64,000 nt of DNA from Mycobacterium sp. HUMS_12744610 (GCF_041206865.1 NZ_JBGEDP010000001.1:1178001-1242000), one strand, 5' to 3'. Positions 24,839-33,286 are shown, numbered from the stretch's first letter. Translations and numbers: made by a program. Notes: a model not told the origin generated them from the sequence alone.

Positions 24839-25638
24839 GCGCGACGACGACACACCAGGGGCCGCCGCCGACGCCGCCCGCCGGCCCGCTGCTTCGACGC
24901 ATCGCCTGGCAGTGCCGGCACCATCCCAAGCGCGAGTTGTGGCTGGCCTGGGGCACACTCGTCGTCTTCTACAGCCTGTTCTTCCCGATTTTCTTCGTGG
25001 TGACCCGGGTGCAGCCACCGCCGCAGCCCGCCTGGGACCTCGCGACGCAGGTGCACTGGTTTCACGAACGCCACCTCGGGATACCCGTCGGCTTCGGCAT
25101 CATCTTCGCGGTCGGCGGCATGATCGCCGTGAACAACGCCCTCATCGCCTACTCGATGCGGCGCATGTCGGTCAGCGCGGTGTTCGCGTACTCCTACCTG
25201 ATCATCTACTCGCTCAGTGCGATTCCCGGCATGCTGTTGCTCAACATCGCGCTGATCGTCGGCACGCTGCGACCAGAGCGCGACCCCCGGGCGATCGGCT
25301 GGCTCTACGACTTCGCCTTCCTGTCCTTCGACGGGACCATGGGGGTCTTCCTGATCGGCTCGCTGATCTGGCTGCTCGCAATCCTGCTCGACACGAATCG
25401 GGTCTTTCCCAAGTGGTTTGGCTACCTCAACCTGTGCAACGCGCTCACCGAGGTCGTGGTGGCACCGTGCTGGATCTTCCGGCGGGGCGTGCTGGCGTGG
25501 AACGGTCAGATCGCCTGGTGGCTGAACGTGGTCGTGTTCGGCATCTATACCGGTGTCTTCATCTTCATGCTCATGCGCATGATCCAGCGTGAGGACTTCG
25601 GTGCCGGGACCCTCCCGGAACTCGCGGCCGCGCGATGA
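24835..25638 (+). CDS. Polytopic membrane protein, second of pair
   Basis: 267 residues from ATG 24835 (ATGA overlap with the previous stop). About six membrane segments are visible (LAWGTLVVFYSLFFPIFFVV, IPVGFGIIFAVGGMIAVNNA, SYLIIYSLSAIPGMLLLNIA, GVFLIGSLIWLLAILL). It shares its arrangement, including the L(R)PERxP loop (GTLRPERDPRAIG; compare AFRPERSPELTE), with the preceding protein, so the two are distant paralogs. It has a four-base overlap with the next gene. The function is unknown. Confidence 0.72.
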   Translation: MSATTTHQGPPPTPPAGPLLRRIAWQCRHHPKRELWLAWGTLVVFYSLFFPIFFVVTRVQPPPQPAWDLATQVHWFHERHLGIPVGFGIIFAVGGMIAVNNALIAYSMRRMSVSAVFAYSYLIIYSLSAIPGMLLLNIALIVGTLRPERDPRAIGWLYDFAFLSFDGTMGVFLIGSLIWLLAILLDTNRVFPKWFGYLNLCNALTEVVVAPCWIFRRGVLAWNGQIAWWLNVVVFGIYTGVFIFMLMRMIQREDFGAGTLPELAAAR

Positions 25639-26213
25639 CACACGTGGCCGAGAAGACCGAACGCGCCGGGGCCGTACCCGGCCAGCCCGACATGTGGGCC
25701 TTCGTTCTGTTCGAAACCTTGATATTCACAGCGTATTTCGGATTCTACCTGTTCTACCGCGGCCGGAACGCGCAGCTGTTCCTGCACTCGCAGGCGCAGC
25801 TCGACCTGCGCATCGGGGTCTTCAACACGCTGGTCTTGTTGCTGAGCTCCTGGTCGGTGGCGCGCTGTGTGCAGTCGTCTCGGGTCGGCGCCTACCGGGC
25901 GGCCCTCAGGGATGTTTTCCTCACGGCCGGATTCGCCGCCGTTTTCCTGTTTTTCAAGGTCTTCGAGTGGGCCCGGTTGGTCCGCATGGGAAACGGCCTG
26001 GACAGCAACGACTTCTTCACCTACTACTTCTTTCTCACCGGCATCCATTTCGTGCACCTGCTGATCGGGTTCGTGGTGCTCGGTGTTGTCGCGTACCAGC
26101 TTTGGAGTCCGGCGCGGCGATCGCAGGAGCTTGTCGAGACGTGCGCGACGTACTGGCACACGGTCGACTATCTGTGGGTGCTCATCTTTGCATTGCTGTA
26201 CGTGGTGAGGTGA
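25635..26213 (+). CDS. Cytochrome c oxidase subunit III-like (NorE-type) protein
   Basis: 192 residues, ATG overlapping the previous stop. It has five hydrophobic helices with subunit III features: FVLFETLIFTAYFGFYLFY (helix with the conserved Glu), FFLTGIHFVHLLIGFVVL and TYWHTVDYLWVLIFALLYV. NorE-like proteins are five-helix relatives of COX3 that accompany nitric oxide reductases or alternative oxidases. No catalytic subunit I is in the operon, so it either joins an oxidase encoded elsewhere or has diverged. It is under the TetR gene at 23365. Confidence 0.85.
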   Translation: MTHVAEKTERAGAVPGQPDMWAFVLFETLIFTAYFGFYLFYRGRNAQLFLHSQAQLDLRIGVFNTLVLLLSSWSVARCVQSSRVGAYRAALRDVFLTAGFAAVFLFFKVFEWARLVRMGNGLDSNDFFTYYFFLTGIHFVHLLIGFVVLGVVAYQLWSPARRSQELVETCATYWHTVDYLWVLIFALLYVVR

Positions 26214-26494
26214 CGGTGCTCAAAGTCAACAAGCGGCTGTTGGGGGTCTGGGTCGTGCTGGCGTCGTTGACGCTGGGCTATCTGGCGATCGACCACGCGG
26301 ATTCGCTGAAACCCAGCGCGTTGGTCACGTCCAGCGTCATCGTGATCGCGCTCATCAAGGTGCGCATCATCTTTCGGGAGTTCATGGAAGTCAGGCTGGC
26401 TCCCGCCCTGCTGTGCCGACTGACCGATACCTGGGTGATTCTCATCGGGGCGAGCCTGCTGGGCACCTATTTCGCGGGCATGACGAGCCGGTAG
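26210..26494 (+). CDS. Cytochrome c oxidase subunit IV-like (NorF-type) small membrane protein
   Basis: 94 residues from GTG 26210, overlapping the previous stop (GTGA); GTG 26216 is an alternative. Three short hydrophobic segments are visible (LLGVWVVLASLTLGYLAI, ALVTSSVIVIALIKVRII, WVILIGASLLGTYFAG), with the family-like KVRIIFREFMEVRLAP loop between helices 2 and 3. The NorE-NorF order matches cytochrome oxidase-like accessory pairs. It is the last gene of the TetR-controlled operon. Confidence 0.8.
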   Translation: MTVLKVNKRLLGVWVVLASLTLGYLAIDHADSLKPSALVTSSVIVIALIKVRIIFREFMEVRLAPALLCRLTDTWVILIGASLLGTYFAGMTSR

Positions 26495-26698
26495 TCACCG
26501 GATCGCGCTTCGGTGCGGCCGCCGTGGCCGGTGTGTGGCGCCTGCGCAATGCACATCAGGAGCACTGTTGCCTATGTCACTTTTCAATAATGATCGACAG
26601 ATGTTTTTGTGGCGTCTTCTGGGGTGTTTTGTGCACGCACGTCGAATTGCGTCGTAATCTACCCGATACGTCGAACCCCTTGACATGTAGGTGGCGCC

Positions 26699-29392
26699 AT
26701 GACGTTTGTGATCGCAGCACCGGAGATTCTGGCAACAGCGGCCTCGGACGTGGTCGGTATCGATTCGACGCTGAGCGCGGCGAATTCGCTGGCGGCGGTG
26801 CCAATCACCACATTGATACCCGCCGCCGGTGATGAGGTGTCGGCGGCGGTTGCATCATTGTTTTCCGGCCACGCGCAGATGTACCAATCGCTGCTTGCTC
26901 GTGCCCAGGTCTTCCACCAGCAGTTCGCGCAGGCACTGAATAGCGCGGGAATTGCCTACGCGGCCGCCGAGGCGGCCACAGCCACCTCGCTGCAGAATCT
27001 GGACCGCACCGTTGTGGGCCTGATCAACGGGTCGTCGAGTATGTTGCTGGGCCGTCCCCTCATCGGCAATGGCGCCCATGGGCCGGGGAACGCGGATACC
27101 GGCAGGTCTGCCGCGGTTTCGTCCGGCGGTGGCGGGGCTGGCAGCGGAACCGGCGCCACGGGGGCCGGTCTTTCCAGCGCAGGCTCCGGCAACGCTGCCA
27201 CCGGTGGCAATGCCGGCGCGACGGGCGGTAGCAGCGCTACCAGCGCAGTCAGCAGTGTCAGCGGCGCCAGCCTCAGTGGCACCGGTAGCGGCGGGGCTAC
27301 GACGACCTATGCGGTGACGTCGCATTGGGGCAACGGTTTCATCGCGAATTACACGATCACCAATTCCGGCACAACTCCGTTGACCAACTGGCAGCTCCAA
27401 TTCAATCTGCCTGCAAACGAATCCGTCACGAATCTGTGGAACGGGCAGCTTACGCAGTCCGGCAGCCAATACACCGTCAGCCCGGTGTCCTGGACGCAAA
27501 GCATTGCGCCAGGCCATTCGGTCACCATCGGCTTCCAGGCCACCCAGAACGGTGCATATTCGGCACCGACGCATGTTCTGCTCAACGGACATTCGATCAG
27601 CGGCGCTGGCACGGGTACGGGTACGGGGACGGGGACGGGGACGGGGACGGGGACTGGCACGGGGACGGGGACTGGCACGGGGACGGGTACCGGGACGGGG
27701 ACGGGTACGGGTACTGGCACGGGGACGGGGACGGGGACGGGGACTGGCACGGGGACGGGGACTGGCACGGGGACGGGGACTGGCACGGGGACGGGTACCG
27801 GGACGGGTACGGGGACCGGTACGGGGACGGGGACCGGTACGGGTACGGGTACGGGTACCGGGACGGGCACCGGCACCGGCACGGGTAGCGGAACCGGCGG
27901 CGGCAGCGCCAGCGGGGTAGAGGCGACATACAAGGTGACGTCCCAGTGGAACAACGGCTTCGTTGCCGATTACACGATCACCAATACGGGTTCGACTCCA
28001 CTGACCAACTGGCAGGCCCAATTCAACCTGCCCGCAAACGAATCCATCACCAGCGCCTGGAACGCGCAGGTCGCCCAGTCCGGCACTCAGTACACCCTGA
28101 CACCCGAGTCGTGGGACCATTCGATCGCAGCGGGCGGTTCGGTCACGGTTGGCTTCCAAGTCGCGCACACCGGCAGTTACTCACCGCCCACCCATTTGCT
28201 GGTCAACGGGCAATCGGTCAGTGGCGGCGCTACCGGCACCGGCACCGGCACCGGTACGGGTACGGGAACGGGCACCGGTACGGGGACCGGCACCGGTACG
28301 GGTACGGGAACGGGCACCGGTACGGGGACCGGCACCGGTACGGGTACGGGAACGGGCACAGGTACGGGGACCGGCACCGGTACGGGTACGGGAACGGGAA
28401 CGGGCACAGGTACCGGTACCGGCGGGGCGTCGTCGCAGGAGTACAACCCCTATGTCGACGTGACGCTCTGGCCCGGGCCCAATGGGTACAACTTCGCGAA
28501 CGCCGCCAATGCGGGAATCAAGGACGTCACGCTCGCCTTCATCACCGCCGATGCCTCGGGTCACCCGGCCTGGGGCGGCTACGGCGCGTACGACGTCACC
28601 GGCGGTTCCCAAATCTCATACATCAACAACCAGATCGCGGACATGCACAGCGTGGGCATCACCGGGACGATCTCCTTCGGCGGCGCGGCCGGCACCAGCC
28701 TCGCCGTGTACGCGGCATCGAACCATCAAAGCGCCGCCCAGCTGGCCCAGGACTACGAGCAGGTGGTGAACACCTACAAGATCTACAACTTCGACTATGA
28801 CGTCGAAGGTGCTGTGCAAGGCAATAATTCGGCGCTCACCTTGCAGTCGCAGGCGATCAGCATCATGCAGCAGCAGGAGGCGTCCAACGGCACGCCCGTC
28901 ACCGTCTCGTACACGCTTCCGGTGCTGCCGTCGGGTCTGGTCGCGGGAACCAACGGAGGCATCAACGTCCTCAACTTCGCCAACACCAATGGCGTGGACG
29001 TCTCCCGGGTCAACATCATGGCCATGGATTACTACGACCCGTCGGTCACCAACATGGGCACGGCCGCAATCGACGCGGCGACGGCCACCCACAGCCAGTT
29101 GATGGCGATGTACCCGTCGCTGTCCAGCCAGCAGGCGTGGCATATGCTCGGAGTGACACCGCTAATCGGAATCAACGACGACCCGAGCGAAATCTTCACC
29201 CTTGCCAACGCGCAACAGCTGACCACTTTCTCTCAGCAGCACGGGATCGGCGAGCTGTCCATGTGGGAGCTTCCCCGCGACCTCACGGGCACGTTGGGCG
29301 CCGCAGACGCCACCACCGGTAGTGGAATTGCGCAGACGCCCTTCGAGTTCTCCCAGATCTTCGAGCAGATCGCCAGCCCACCCCAGACGTGA
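26699..29392 (+). CDS. PE family protein with two CBM2-like modules, Gly-Thr linkers and a GH18 domain
   Basis: 897 residues from ATG 26699 (GTAGGTGG nearby upstream). Residues 1-100 are a PE domain (FVIAAPEILATAASDVVGI, SAAVASLFSGHAQMYQSLL) with the type VII export motif YxxxE in IAYAAAEAA. Residues 100-200 are a Gly/Ser/Thr linker. About 201-300 and 408-507 are two similar cellulose-binding (CBM2-like) beta modules (e.g. GFIANYTITNSGTTPLTNWQ), each followed by a long Gly-Thr repeat (about 303-401 and 508-580). Residues 581-897 resemble a GH18 glycosidase: NFDYDVEG supplies the DxDxE catalytic motif, with Glu703 as the predicted acid. I infer a chitin/cellulose-binding hydrolase exported by ESX-5. 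Substrate and activity are unproven. The spacer 26495-26698 holds its presumed promoter and nothing else seen. Confidence 0.9.
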   Translation: MTFVIAAPEILATAASDVVGIDSTLSAANSLAAVPITTLIPAAGDEVSAAVASLFSGHAQMYQSLLARAQVFHQQFAQALNSAGIAYAAAEAATATSLQNLDRTVVGLINGSSSMLLGRPLIGNGAHGPGNADTGRSAAVSSGGGGAGSGTGATGAGLSSAGSGNAATGGNAGATGGSSATSAVSSVSGASLSGTGSGGATTTYAVTSHWGNGFIANYTITNSGTTPLTNWQLQFNLPANESVTNLWNGQLTQSGSQYTVSPVSWTQSIAPGHSVTIGFQATQNGAYSAPTHVLLNGHSISGAGTGTGTGTGTGTGTGTGTGTGTGTGTGTGTGTGTGTGTGTGTGTGTGTGTGTGTGTGTGTGTGTGTGTGTGTGTGTGTGTGTGTGTGTGTGTGSGTGGGSASGVEATYKVTSQWNNGFVADYTITNTGSTPLTNWQAQFNLPANESITSAWNAQVAQSGTQYTLTPESWDHSIAAGGSVTVGFQVAHTGSYSPPTHLLVNGQSVSGGATGTGTGTGTGTGTGTGTGTGTGTGTGTGTGTGTGTGTGTGTGTGTGTGTGTGTGTGTGTGTGTGGASSQEYNPYVDVTLWPGPNGYNFANAANAGIKDVTLAFITADASGHPAWGGYGAYDVTGGSQISYINNQIADMHSVGITGTISFGGAAGTSLAVYAASNHQSAAQLAQDYEQVVNTYKIYNFDYDVEGAVQGNNSALTLQSQAISIMQQQEASNGTPVTVSYTLPVLPSGLVAGTNGGINVLNFANTNGVDVSRVNIMAMDYYDPSVTNMGTAAIDAATATHSQLMAMYPSLSSQQAWHMLGVTPLIGINDDPSEIFTLANAQQLTTFSQQHGIGELSMWELPRDLTGTLGAADATTGSGIAQTPFEFSQIFEQIASPPQT
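27605..27900 (+). repeat. Gly-Thr coding minisatellite, tract 1
   Basis: About 49 hexamer units (GGNACN, mostly GGGACG, GGTACG and GGCACG) encode an uninterrupted Gly-Thr dipeptide run between the two CBM2-like modules. The in-frame hexamer period keeps length changes in frame. On the opposite strand it reads as Val-Pro repeats, which are not genes. Confidence 0.95.
28222..28430 (+). repeat. Gly-Thr coding minisatellite, tract 2, with 42-bp higher-order unit
   Basis: About 35 GGNACN hexamers encode Gly-Thr between CBM2-like module 2 and the GH18 domain. Within it a seven-hexamer (42-bp) block beginning GGCACCGGTACGGGTACGGG recurs about three times with single-base changes, a sign of recent segmental amplification. 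Confidence 0.93.
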
Positions 29393-29434
29393 TGTGCGGC
29401 CGGAGCGGTTGAAGCTCCAATTCTACTGCCGTGC

Positions 29435-30712
29435 TTAGCCGTTCGGTGTGAACGTGAGGTACAGCTCGCTGAGCCCTCGCAGGATGTAGGTCGGCTCGTA
29501 GGTGTATCGCCGGTCGTCGGCCGGGCCATGCTTGACCTCGTTGATCTCGATGTCGGCCATGCGGTCCAGGATGCGTTCGATCGAGACGCGGCCCTCCACG
29601 CGGGCGAGCGGCCCGCCGGGGCACGAGTGGACGCCGCGGGCAAAAGCCATGTGTTCGCGGACGTTTCTGCGGTGCAGGTCGAACTCGTGCGGGTTCTCGA
29701 AGCGGCGCGGGTCGCGGTTGGCCGCGCCCGGGAGCACCATCACCACGGTGCCCGCGGGAATGTCGACGCCGCCGATCCGGGTGGATCTGCGCGCGAGTCG
29801 CGAGTCGCTCTTGACCGGGCTCTCCATGCGCAGCGACTCCTCGATGAACCCGGGGATCAGGCTGCGGTCGTTGCGCAGCTGCTGCTGGATGTCGGGCCGG
29901 TCGCCGAGTACCTGGAGCGCGGCGCTGAGCAGCTTGGCGGTGGTTTCCTGCCCGGCGGCGAACAGGAACGTGGCCGAGCGGACCACCTCGATCACCGGCG
30001 GCGTCGAACCGTCGGGATACTTGGCCGACGCGAGGAAGGTCAGCACGTCGTTGCGGGGCTCGCGGCGGCGTTCCTCGATATACGAGCAGAACTTGTCGTC
30101 GAGCCACTCCAGCGGGTTGACGCCGACCGACTCGTGGTCCAGCGCGCCGACTCGCGCCTCGGGACGCTCGGCGCCCAGGACGACACGGAACTCCTTGTGG
30201 TCGTCCTCCGGCACGCCGAGGAGGTCGGCGATCACCAAGGTGGCGAACGGCTTTGAATACTCGGCGATGAACTCGCACTCGCCGTTGTGCAGGAACTCGT
30301 CGAGCTGGCGGTCGGCGAGGCGCCACATGAACTCCTCGTTCTGCTTCAGCCGGCTCGGCGTCAGCAGCTTGCTCAGCACGGACCGGGCCTTGGTGTGGTC
30401 CGGCGGGTCCATCGTGACCATGTGCTCGTTCATCGGAAAATAGCTGCGGTGCGCGTCGATCTGGGCGCTGATGTCGTCGCCCTCCGGCGTGAACGGCAGC
30501 GGGGGAAACGGCCCGCCGAGCGCGACGATATTCGAGAACGTCTCGGGGTCCTTGTAGATCTCGGTGGCTTCGTCGTAGCCGGTGACGGCGACGACCCCGT
30601 AGTGCGGCAGCCTCAGCACCGGGTTCTGGCTGCGCAGGTAGTCGAAATAGGGGTGCGGGTCGGGGACCAGGGAGGGATCCGCGAAGAAGTCGATCGTGTC
30701 GAAATTGCTCAT
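29435..30712 (-). CDS. Cytochrome P450
   Basis: 425 residues from ATG 30712, nine bases after GGAGG (an ATG nine bases earlier is too close to it). P450 landmarks: I-helix ATFLFAAGQETTAKLLSAAL, ExxR in IEESLRMESPV, and heme loop MAFARGVHSCPGGPLARVE with the axial Cys. Soluble bacterial class I type. No ferredoxin gene is adjacent. It is divergent from a TetR gene 100 bp away, with a palindrome between, so it is probably repressed by that regulator and induced by its substrate. Substrate and CYP number are unknown. Confidence 0.93.
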   Translation of the reverse strand: MSNFDTIDFFADPSLVPDPHPYFDYLRSQNPVLRLPHYGVVAVTGYDEATEIYKDPETFSNIVALGGPFPPLPFTPEGDDISAQIDAHRSYFPMNEHMVTMDPPDHTKARSVLSKLLTPSRLKQNEEFMWRLADRQLDEFLHNGECEFIAEYSKPFATLVIADLLGVPEDDHKEFRVVLGAERPEARVGALDHESVGVNPLEWLDDKFCSYIEERRREPRNDVLTFLASAKYPDGSTPPVIEVVRSATFLFAAGQETTAKLLSAALQVLGDRPDIQQQLRNDRSLIPGFIEESLRMESPVKSDSRLARRSTRIGGVDIPAGTVVMVLPGAANRDPRRFENPHEFDLHRRNVREHMAFARGVHSCPGGPLARVEGRVSIERILDRMADIEINEVKHGPADDRRYTYEPTYILRGLSELYLTFTPNG

Positions 30713-30800
30713 GTCGTGCATCCCTCCAAAGCCGCCGTCGGCCCTAATGACTGCTCGGCGGCGAGACTCCGCGCCGCCCCGGTCCGATGTCCACGAAGTG

Positions 30801-30816
30801 CTGAGCACTTGCTTAG
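30801..30816. promoter_or_regulatory. Operator-like palindrome in P450/TetR divergent promoter
   Basis: CTGAGCA-CT-TGCTTAG has 7-bp arms with one mismatch. It is centred between the P450 start (30712) and the TetR start (30910), close to the middle of the spacer, as expected for a TetR operator. Confidence 0.6.
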
Positions 30817-30909
30817 CATGGCGGTAATGTCGGGGTCAAGATCACCGCAGCGCGCCACGATACGATCCGTGGGGTTGGCAAGGGAGCGCGAAGAGTACGG
30901 AGCACGGGC

Positions 30910-31620
30910 ATGACGACTTCTTCCGCGGCTCGCAGGATCGGGGCGCCGGACGCCAAGAACCGCGGGCTGCTGCTCGACGCGGCCGAGCAGCTGATGCTCG
31001 AAGAGGGCTACGCCGCCGTCACCTCTCGCCGCCTGGCCAACAAGGCGGGGCTCAAACCCCAGCTGGTGCACTACTACTTCCGCACCATGGAGGACCTGTT
31101 CCTCGAGGTCTTCCGCCGCCGCGCCGAAGAGGGCCTTCAGGTGCAGGCCCACCTGCTGCAGTCGGCGCAGCCGTTGTGGGCGTTGTGGAGGTTTGGCACG
31201 GACCCCGCGTTCACCCGCATCTCGATGGAGTTCATGGCGCTGGCCAACCACCGAAAGGAGATGCGCGCCGAGATCGCTTACTACGCCGAACGTTTCCGGG
31301 AGGAACAACGCCAGGCGGTCACGGCGGCGCTGCAGCGATACGAGGTGAAAAGCCAGGATGTGCCGCCGGTGGTGTGGACCGTGCTGATGACCAGCCTGTC
31401 CCGATTTCTCGTGCTCGAGCAGGCCATCGGCATGTCCGGTGGCCACGCCGAAACCGTGGAAGTGGTCGAAGACCACCTGCGCCGCCTGGAGGGGGAGCCG
31501 CAGCCGATCCCGGATATGCCCCAGGCCTGGGTGGTTCACCAGGTGCGCAACGAACAGAGCGCGCCCTTGGGGCCGAGTTTGGACACCACGACCTTGCCAT
31601 CCACCGACAGGTCGCACTGA
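30910..31620 (+). CDS. TetR family regulator
   Basis: 236 residues from ATG 30910. The N-terminal DNA-binding domain is GYAAVTSRRLANKAGLKPQL followed by VHYYFRTMEDL (helix-turn-helix plus the conserved Y-F tail of the recognition helix). The C-terminal ligand domain follows. It is divergent from the P450 gene and probably controls it through the palindrome at 30801. Its 3' end overlaps the convergent secreted-protein gene (31536-31961) by 85 bp. Confidence 0.92.
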   Translation: MTTSSAARRIGAPDAKNRGLLLDAAEQLMLEEGYAAVTSRRLANKAGLKPQLVHYYFRTMEDLFLEVFRRRAEEGLQVQAHLLQSAQPLWALWRFGTDPAFTRISMEFMALANHRKEMRAEIAYYAERFREEQRQAVTAALQRYEVKSQDVPPVVWTVLMTSLSRFLVLEQAIGMSGGHAETVEVVEDHLRRLEGEPQPIPDMPQAWVVHQVRNEQSAPLGPSLDTTTLPSTDRSH

Positions 31621-31961
31621 ATTCCGCCGGCCGCCAACGGTTCGCGACCGGTGGTGACGGTCACCATCGCCCACTGATCGGGGTTGAGCAGGCTCACCGG
31701 CTGAACCCACGGCTTATCGGGACCGACATCCGCGTGCACCTGCGGGGTGAACGTGTACGGGTTGTGGCTGTAGTCGGCGAAGACGGTGGGGTCCTGGTCC
31801 TGGTAGAAGATGTCGACATGGGCGGGGGTTCTGGACGAGACCACGTACACGACCTGATGCCAGACCGGGTCGGCGTGAGCACGTCCCGTGCTTGTCGCCA
31901 AACCTGTCCCGGCCACCAACACCGCCGCACCCGAGGCCAACAGTTTCCCTATGGTGCTCAT
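31536..31961 (-). CDS. Secreted protein of unknown function
   Basis: 141 residues from ATG 31961, after GGAGGAGCGAC. Its ATGA overlaps the stop of the enoyl-CoA hydratase gene, indicating translational coupling. The signal peptide is LLASGAAVLVAGTGLATSTG, cleaved near AHA. The mature part (ADPVWHQVVYVVSSRTPAHV, DIFYQDQDPTVFADYS) is predicted to be beta-rich with two Cys (IQCDLSVDG, ALCSLRTW). It resembles small conserved mycobacterial exported proteins, but I cannot name the family. Confidence 0.78.
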   Translation of the reverse strand: MSTIGKLLASGAAVLVAGTGLATSTGRAHADPVWHQVVYVVSSRTPAHVDIFYQDQDPTVFADYSHNPYTFTPQVHADVGPDKPWVQPVSLLNPDQWAMVTVTTGREPLAAGGIQCDLSVDGKVVVSKLGPKGALCSLRTW

Positions 31962-32704
31962 GTCGCTCCTCCGGGCGCCGTGCGCGGACTGCCGGTGCGG
32001 TTCATCACCCGCTCTGCGGCCTGCCAGTGGGCGTCGCCGACCCACAGCCGTGCAAAGGATGCTATCGCCTCATCGGGCGAAACTCCGCCGATTACCCGCT
32101 TTATCTCGGTCGCCGGGCGGTTGGCCAACGACCTGGCGACCGAGCGCCATCCCACCTCGAAAGAGGAGCGGGGCACCACCACGTCCACCAAGCCCATTCG
32201 CTCGGCCTCGGCGGCGTCCAGCGTCCGCCCGGTGCCCGCCAGCAGCAGCGCCTTGCTCTTTCCAACGAGGGCGGCCAGCCTTTCCGCGCCGCCCCAGGCC
32301 GGCATGATCTCCAGCGCGACCTGGTTGAAGGCGATCTTGATGTCGTCGGCCGCCACCCGGATATCGGCGGCGACCGCGACCTCGGCGCCGCCACCGAAGG
32401 CGTGGCCGTTCAGCGCCGCGACGACCGGCGCCGGAAAACTCGCCAGCTGATCACAGACCGAGCGCATCCTCCTGGCCATCGCCGCGGCGTCCTCTTCGGT
32501 GCGCAAGGCACTCAATTCCTTGAGGTCACCGCCCGATACGAAGGCCCGATCGCCGGCGCCCCTGATCACCAGTGCCTGAGCGCCCGCCGCCGCGGCGAGC
32601 GCTTTTTCCAGCTGCTCCATGGTGTCGAGCGCGATGGCGTTGCGCGCATGCGGGCGGTCGATGGTGAGCACCGCCAACCCGTCGTCGAACTCCAAGTCCA
32701 CCAT
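31958..32704 (-). CDS. echA: Enoyl-CoA hydratase/isomerase family protein
   Basis: 248 residues from ATG 32704. It has crotonase fold features: VLTIDRPHARNAIA, oxyanion-hole segment RAFVSGGDLKELSA (G-G-D-L), and AALNGHAFGGGAEVAVAADI, where the second Gly-rich loop is the other oxyanion partner. It is a member of the enoyl-CoA hydratase group acting on a trans-2-enoyl-CoA or a related acyl-CoA; the general acid/base residues were not checked individually. It is coupled to the downstream secreted-protein gene. The number of the echA paralog cannot be assigned. Confidence 0.9.
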   Translation of the reverse strand: MVDLEFDDGLAVLTIDRPHARNAIALDTMEQLEKALAAAAGAQALVIRGAGDRAFVSGGDLKELSALRTEEDAAAMARRMRSVCDQLASFPAPVVAALNGHAFGGGAEVAVAADIRVAADDIKIAFNQVALEIMPAWGGAERLAALVGKSKALLLAGTGRTLDAAEAERMGLVDVVVPRSSFEVGWRSVARSLANRPATEIKRVIGGVSPDEAIASFARLWVGDAHWQAAERVMNRTGSPRTAPGGAT

Positions 32705-32742
32705 GCGTGATTGCTCCCTGGGTGCGAGGACGCGACATTGGC

Positions 32743-32761
32743 ATTCTCTTGCGCGGAGAAT
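32743..32761. promoter_or_regulatory. Everted half-sites ATTCTC-N7-GAGAAT
   Basis: ATTCTCTTGCGCGGAGAAT uses the same half-sites as the 15-bp element but in everted order with a 7-bp spacer. It lies between the divergent enoyl-CoA hydratase (start 32704) and lipoprotein (start 32812) genes. It may be a variant operator or coincidence. Confidence 0.35.
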
Positions 32762-32811
32762 AACATCACCGCTGCAGGCCAGGACTTGTCGTCGAGGATC
32801 GAGGTGGCTTC

Positions 32812-33234
32812 GTGCGCAATCGGAGCGCGGTGGTGGTGGCCGTAGTGCTGGCGGTGGCAGGGCTCGGCGCCTGCACCGCGCGTCCGCGGACGCCCCTCTC
32901 CGGGTCGGCGTCGGTGACCGTCGACGGCAAGGACGCGAAGATTCCCGTGGTCAAATGCCATCAGCAGGAGTGGTACCGGACGATCGAGATCGGCGGCGAC
33001 TTCGCCGGGGCCAAGATCGTCGTCGACGAACATGCGCAGCCGCTCACCACGACGTCGGTGCGCATCCAGAACGTGGGCGGCTTCACCGGCATGTACTCCC
33101 AGGGCGACGGGGGCAGCGCCGACATGAGCTTCAGCGGTGACAGGTTCACGATCACCGGCACCGCCAACGGGTTCAAGACCGACAAACCGAACGAACCGGC
33201 ATCCGCCGTGTTCAAGATCGTCGCGACCTGCTGA
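32812..33234 (+). CDS. 19-kDa antigen-type lipoprotein (LpqH family)
   Basis: 140 residues from GTG 32812. The signal peptide is VVVAVVLAVAGLGACT, with lipobox LGAC, so the mature protein would be acylated at Cys. The remainder matches the mycobacterial 19-kDa lipoprotein family: VTVDGKDAKIPVVKCHQQEW, IQNVGGFTGMY, FSGDRFTITGTANGF, ending VFKIVATC with a paired Cys. LpqH-type proteins are surface lipoproteins and TLR2 agonists; their intrinsic role is unclear. Confidence 0.88.
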   Translation: MRNRSAVVVAVVLAVAGLGACTARPRTPLSGSASVTVDGKDAKIPVVKCHQQEWYRTIEIGGDFAGAKIVVDEHAQPLTTTSVRIQNVGGFTGMYSQGDGGSADMSFSGDRFTITGTANGFKTDKPNEPASAVFKIVATC

Positions 33235-33286
33235 CCGCCGCCGTCGCCGACCCGTCGAGGGGTCGCCGTTGCGGTGCGGCAACTGA

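Noticed and set aside
27349..27954. Minus-strand Val-Pro repeat protein opposite the Gly-Thr tract (and the similar frame at 28177-28446)
   Set aside because: It is the complement of the Gly-Thr minisatellite of the PE gene; no ribosome binding site and no independent domain.
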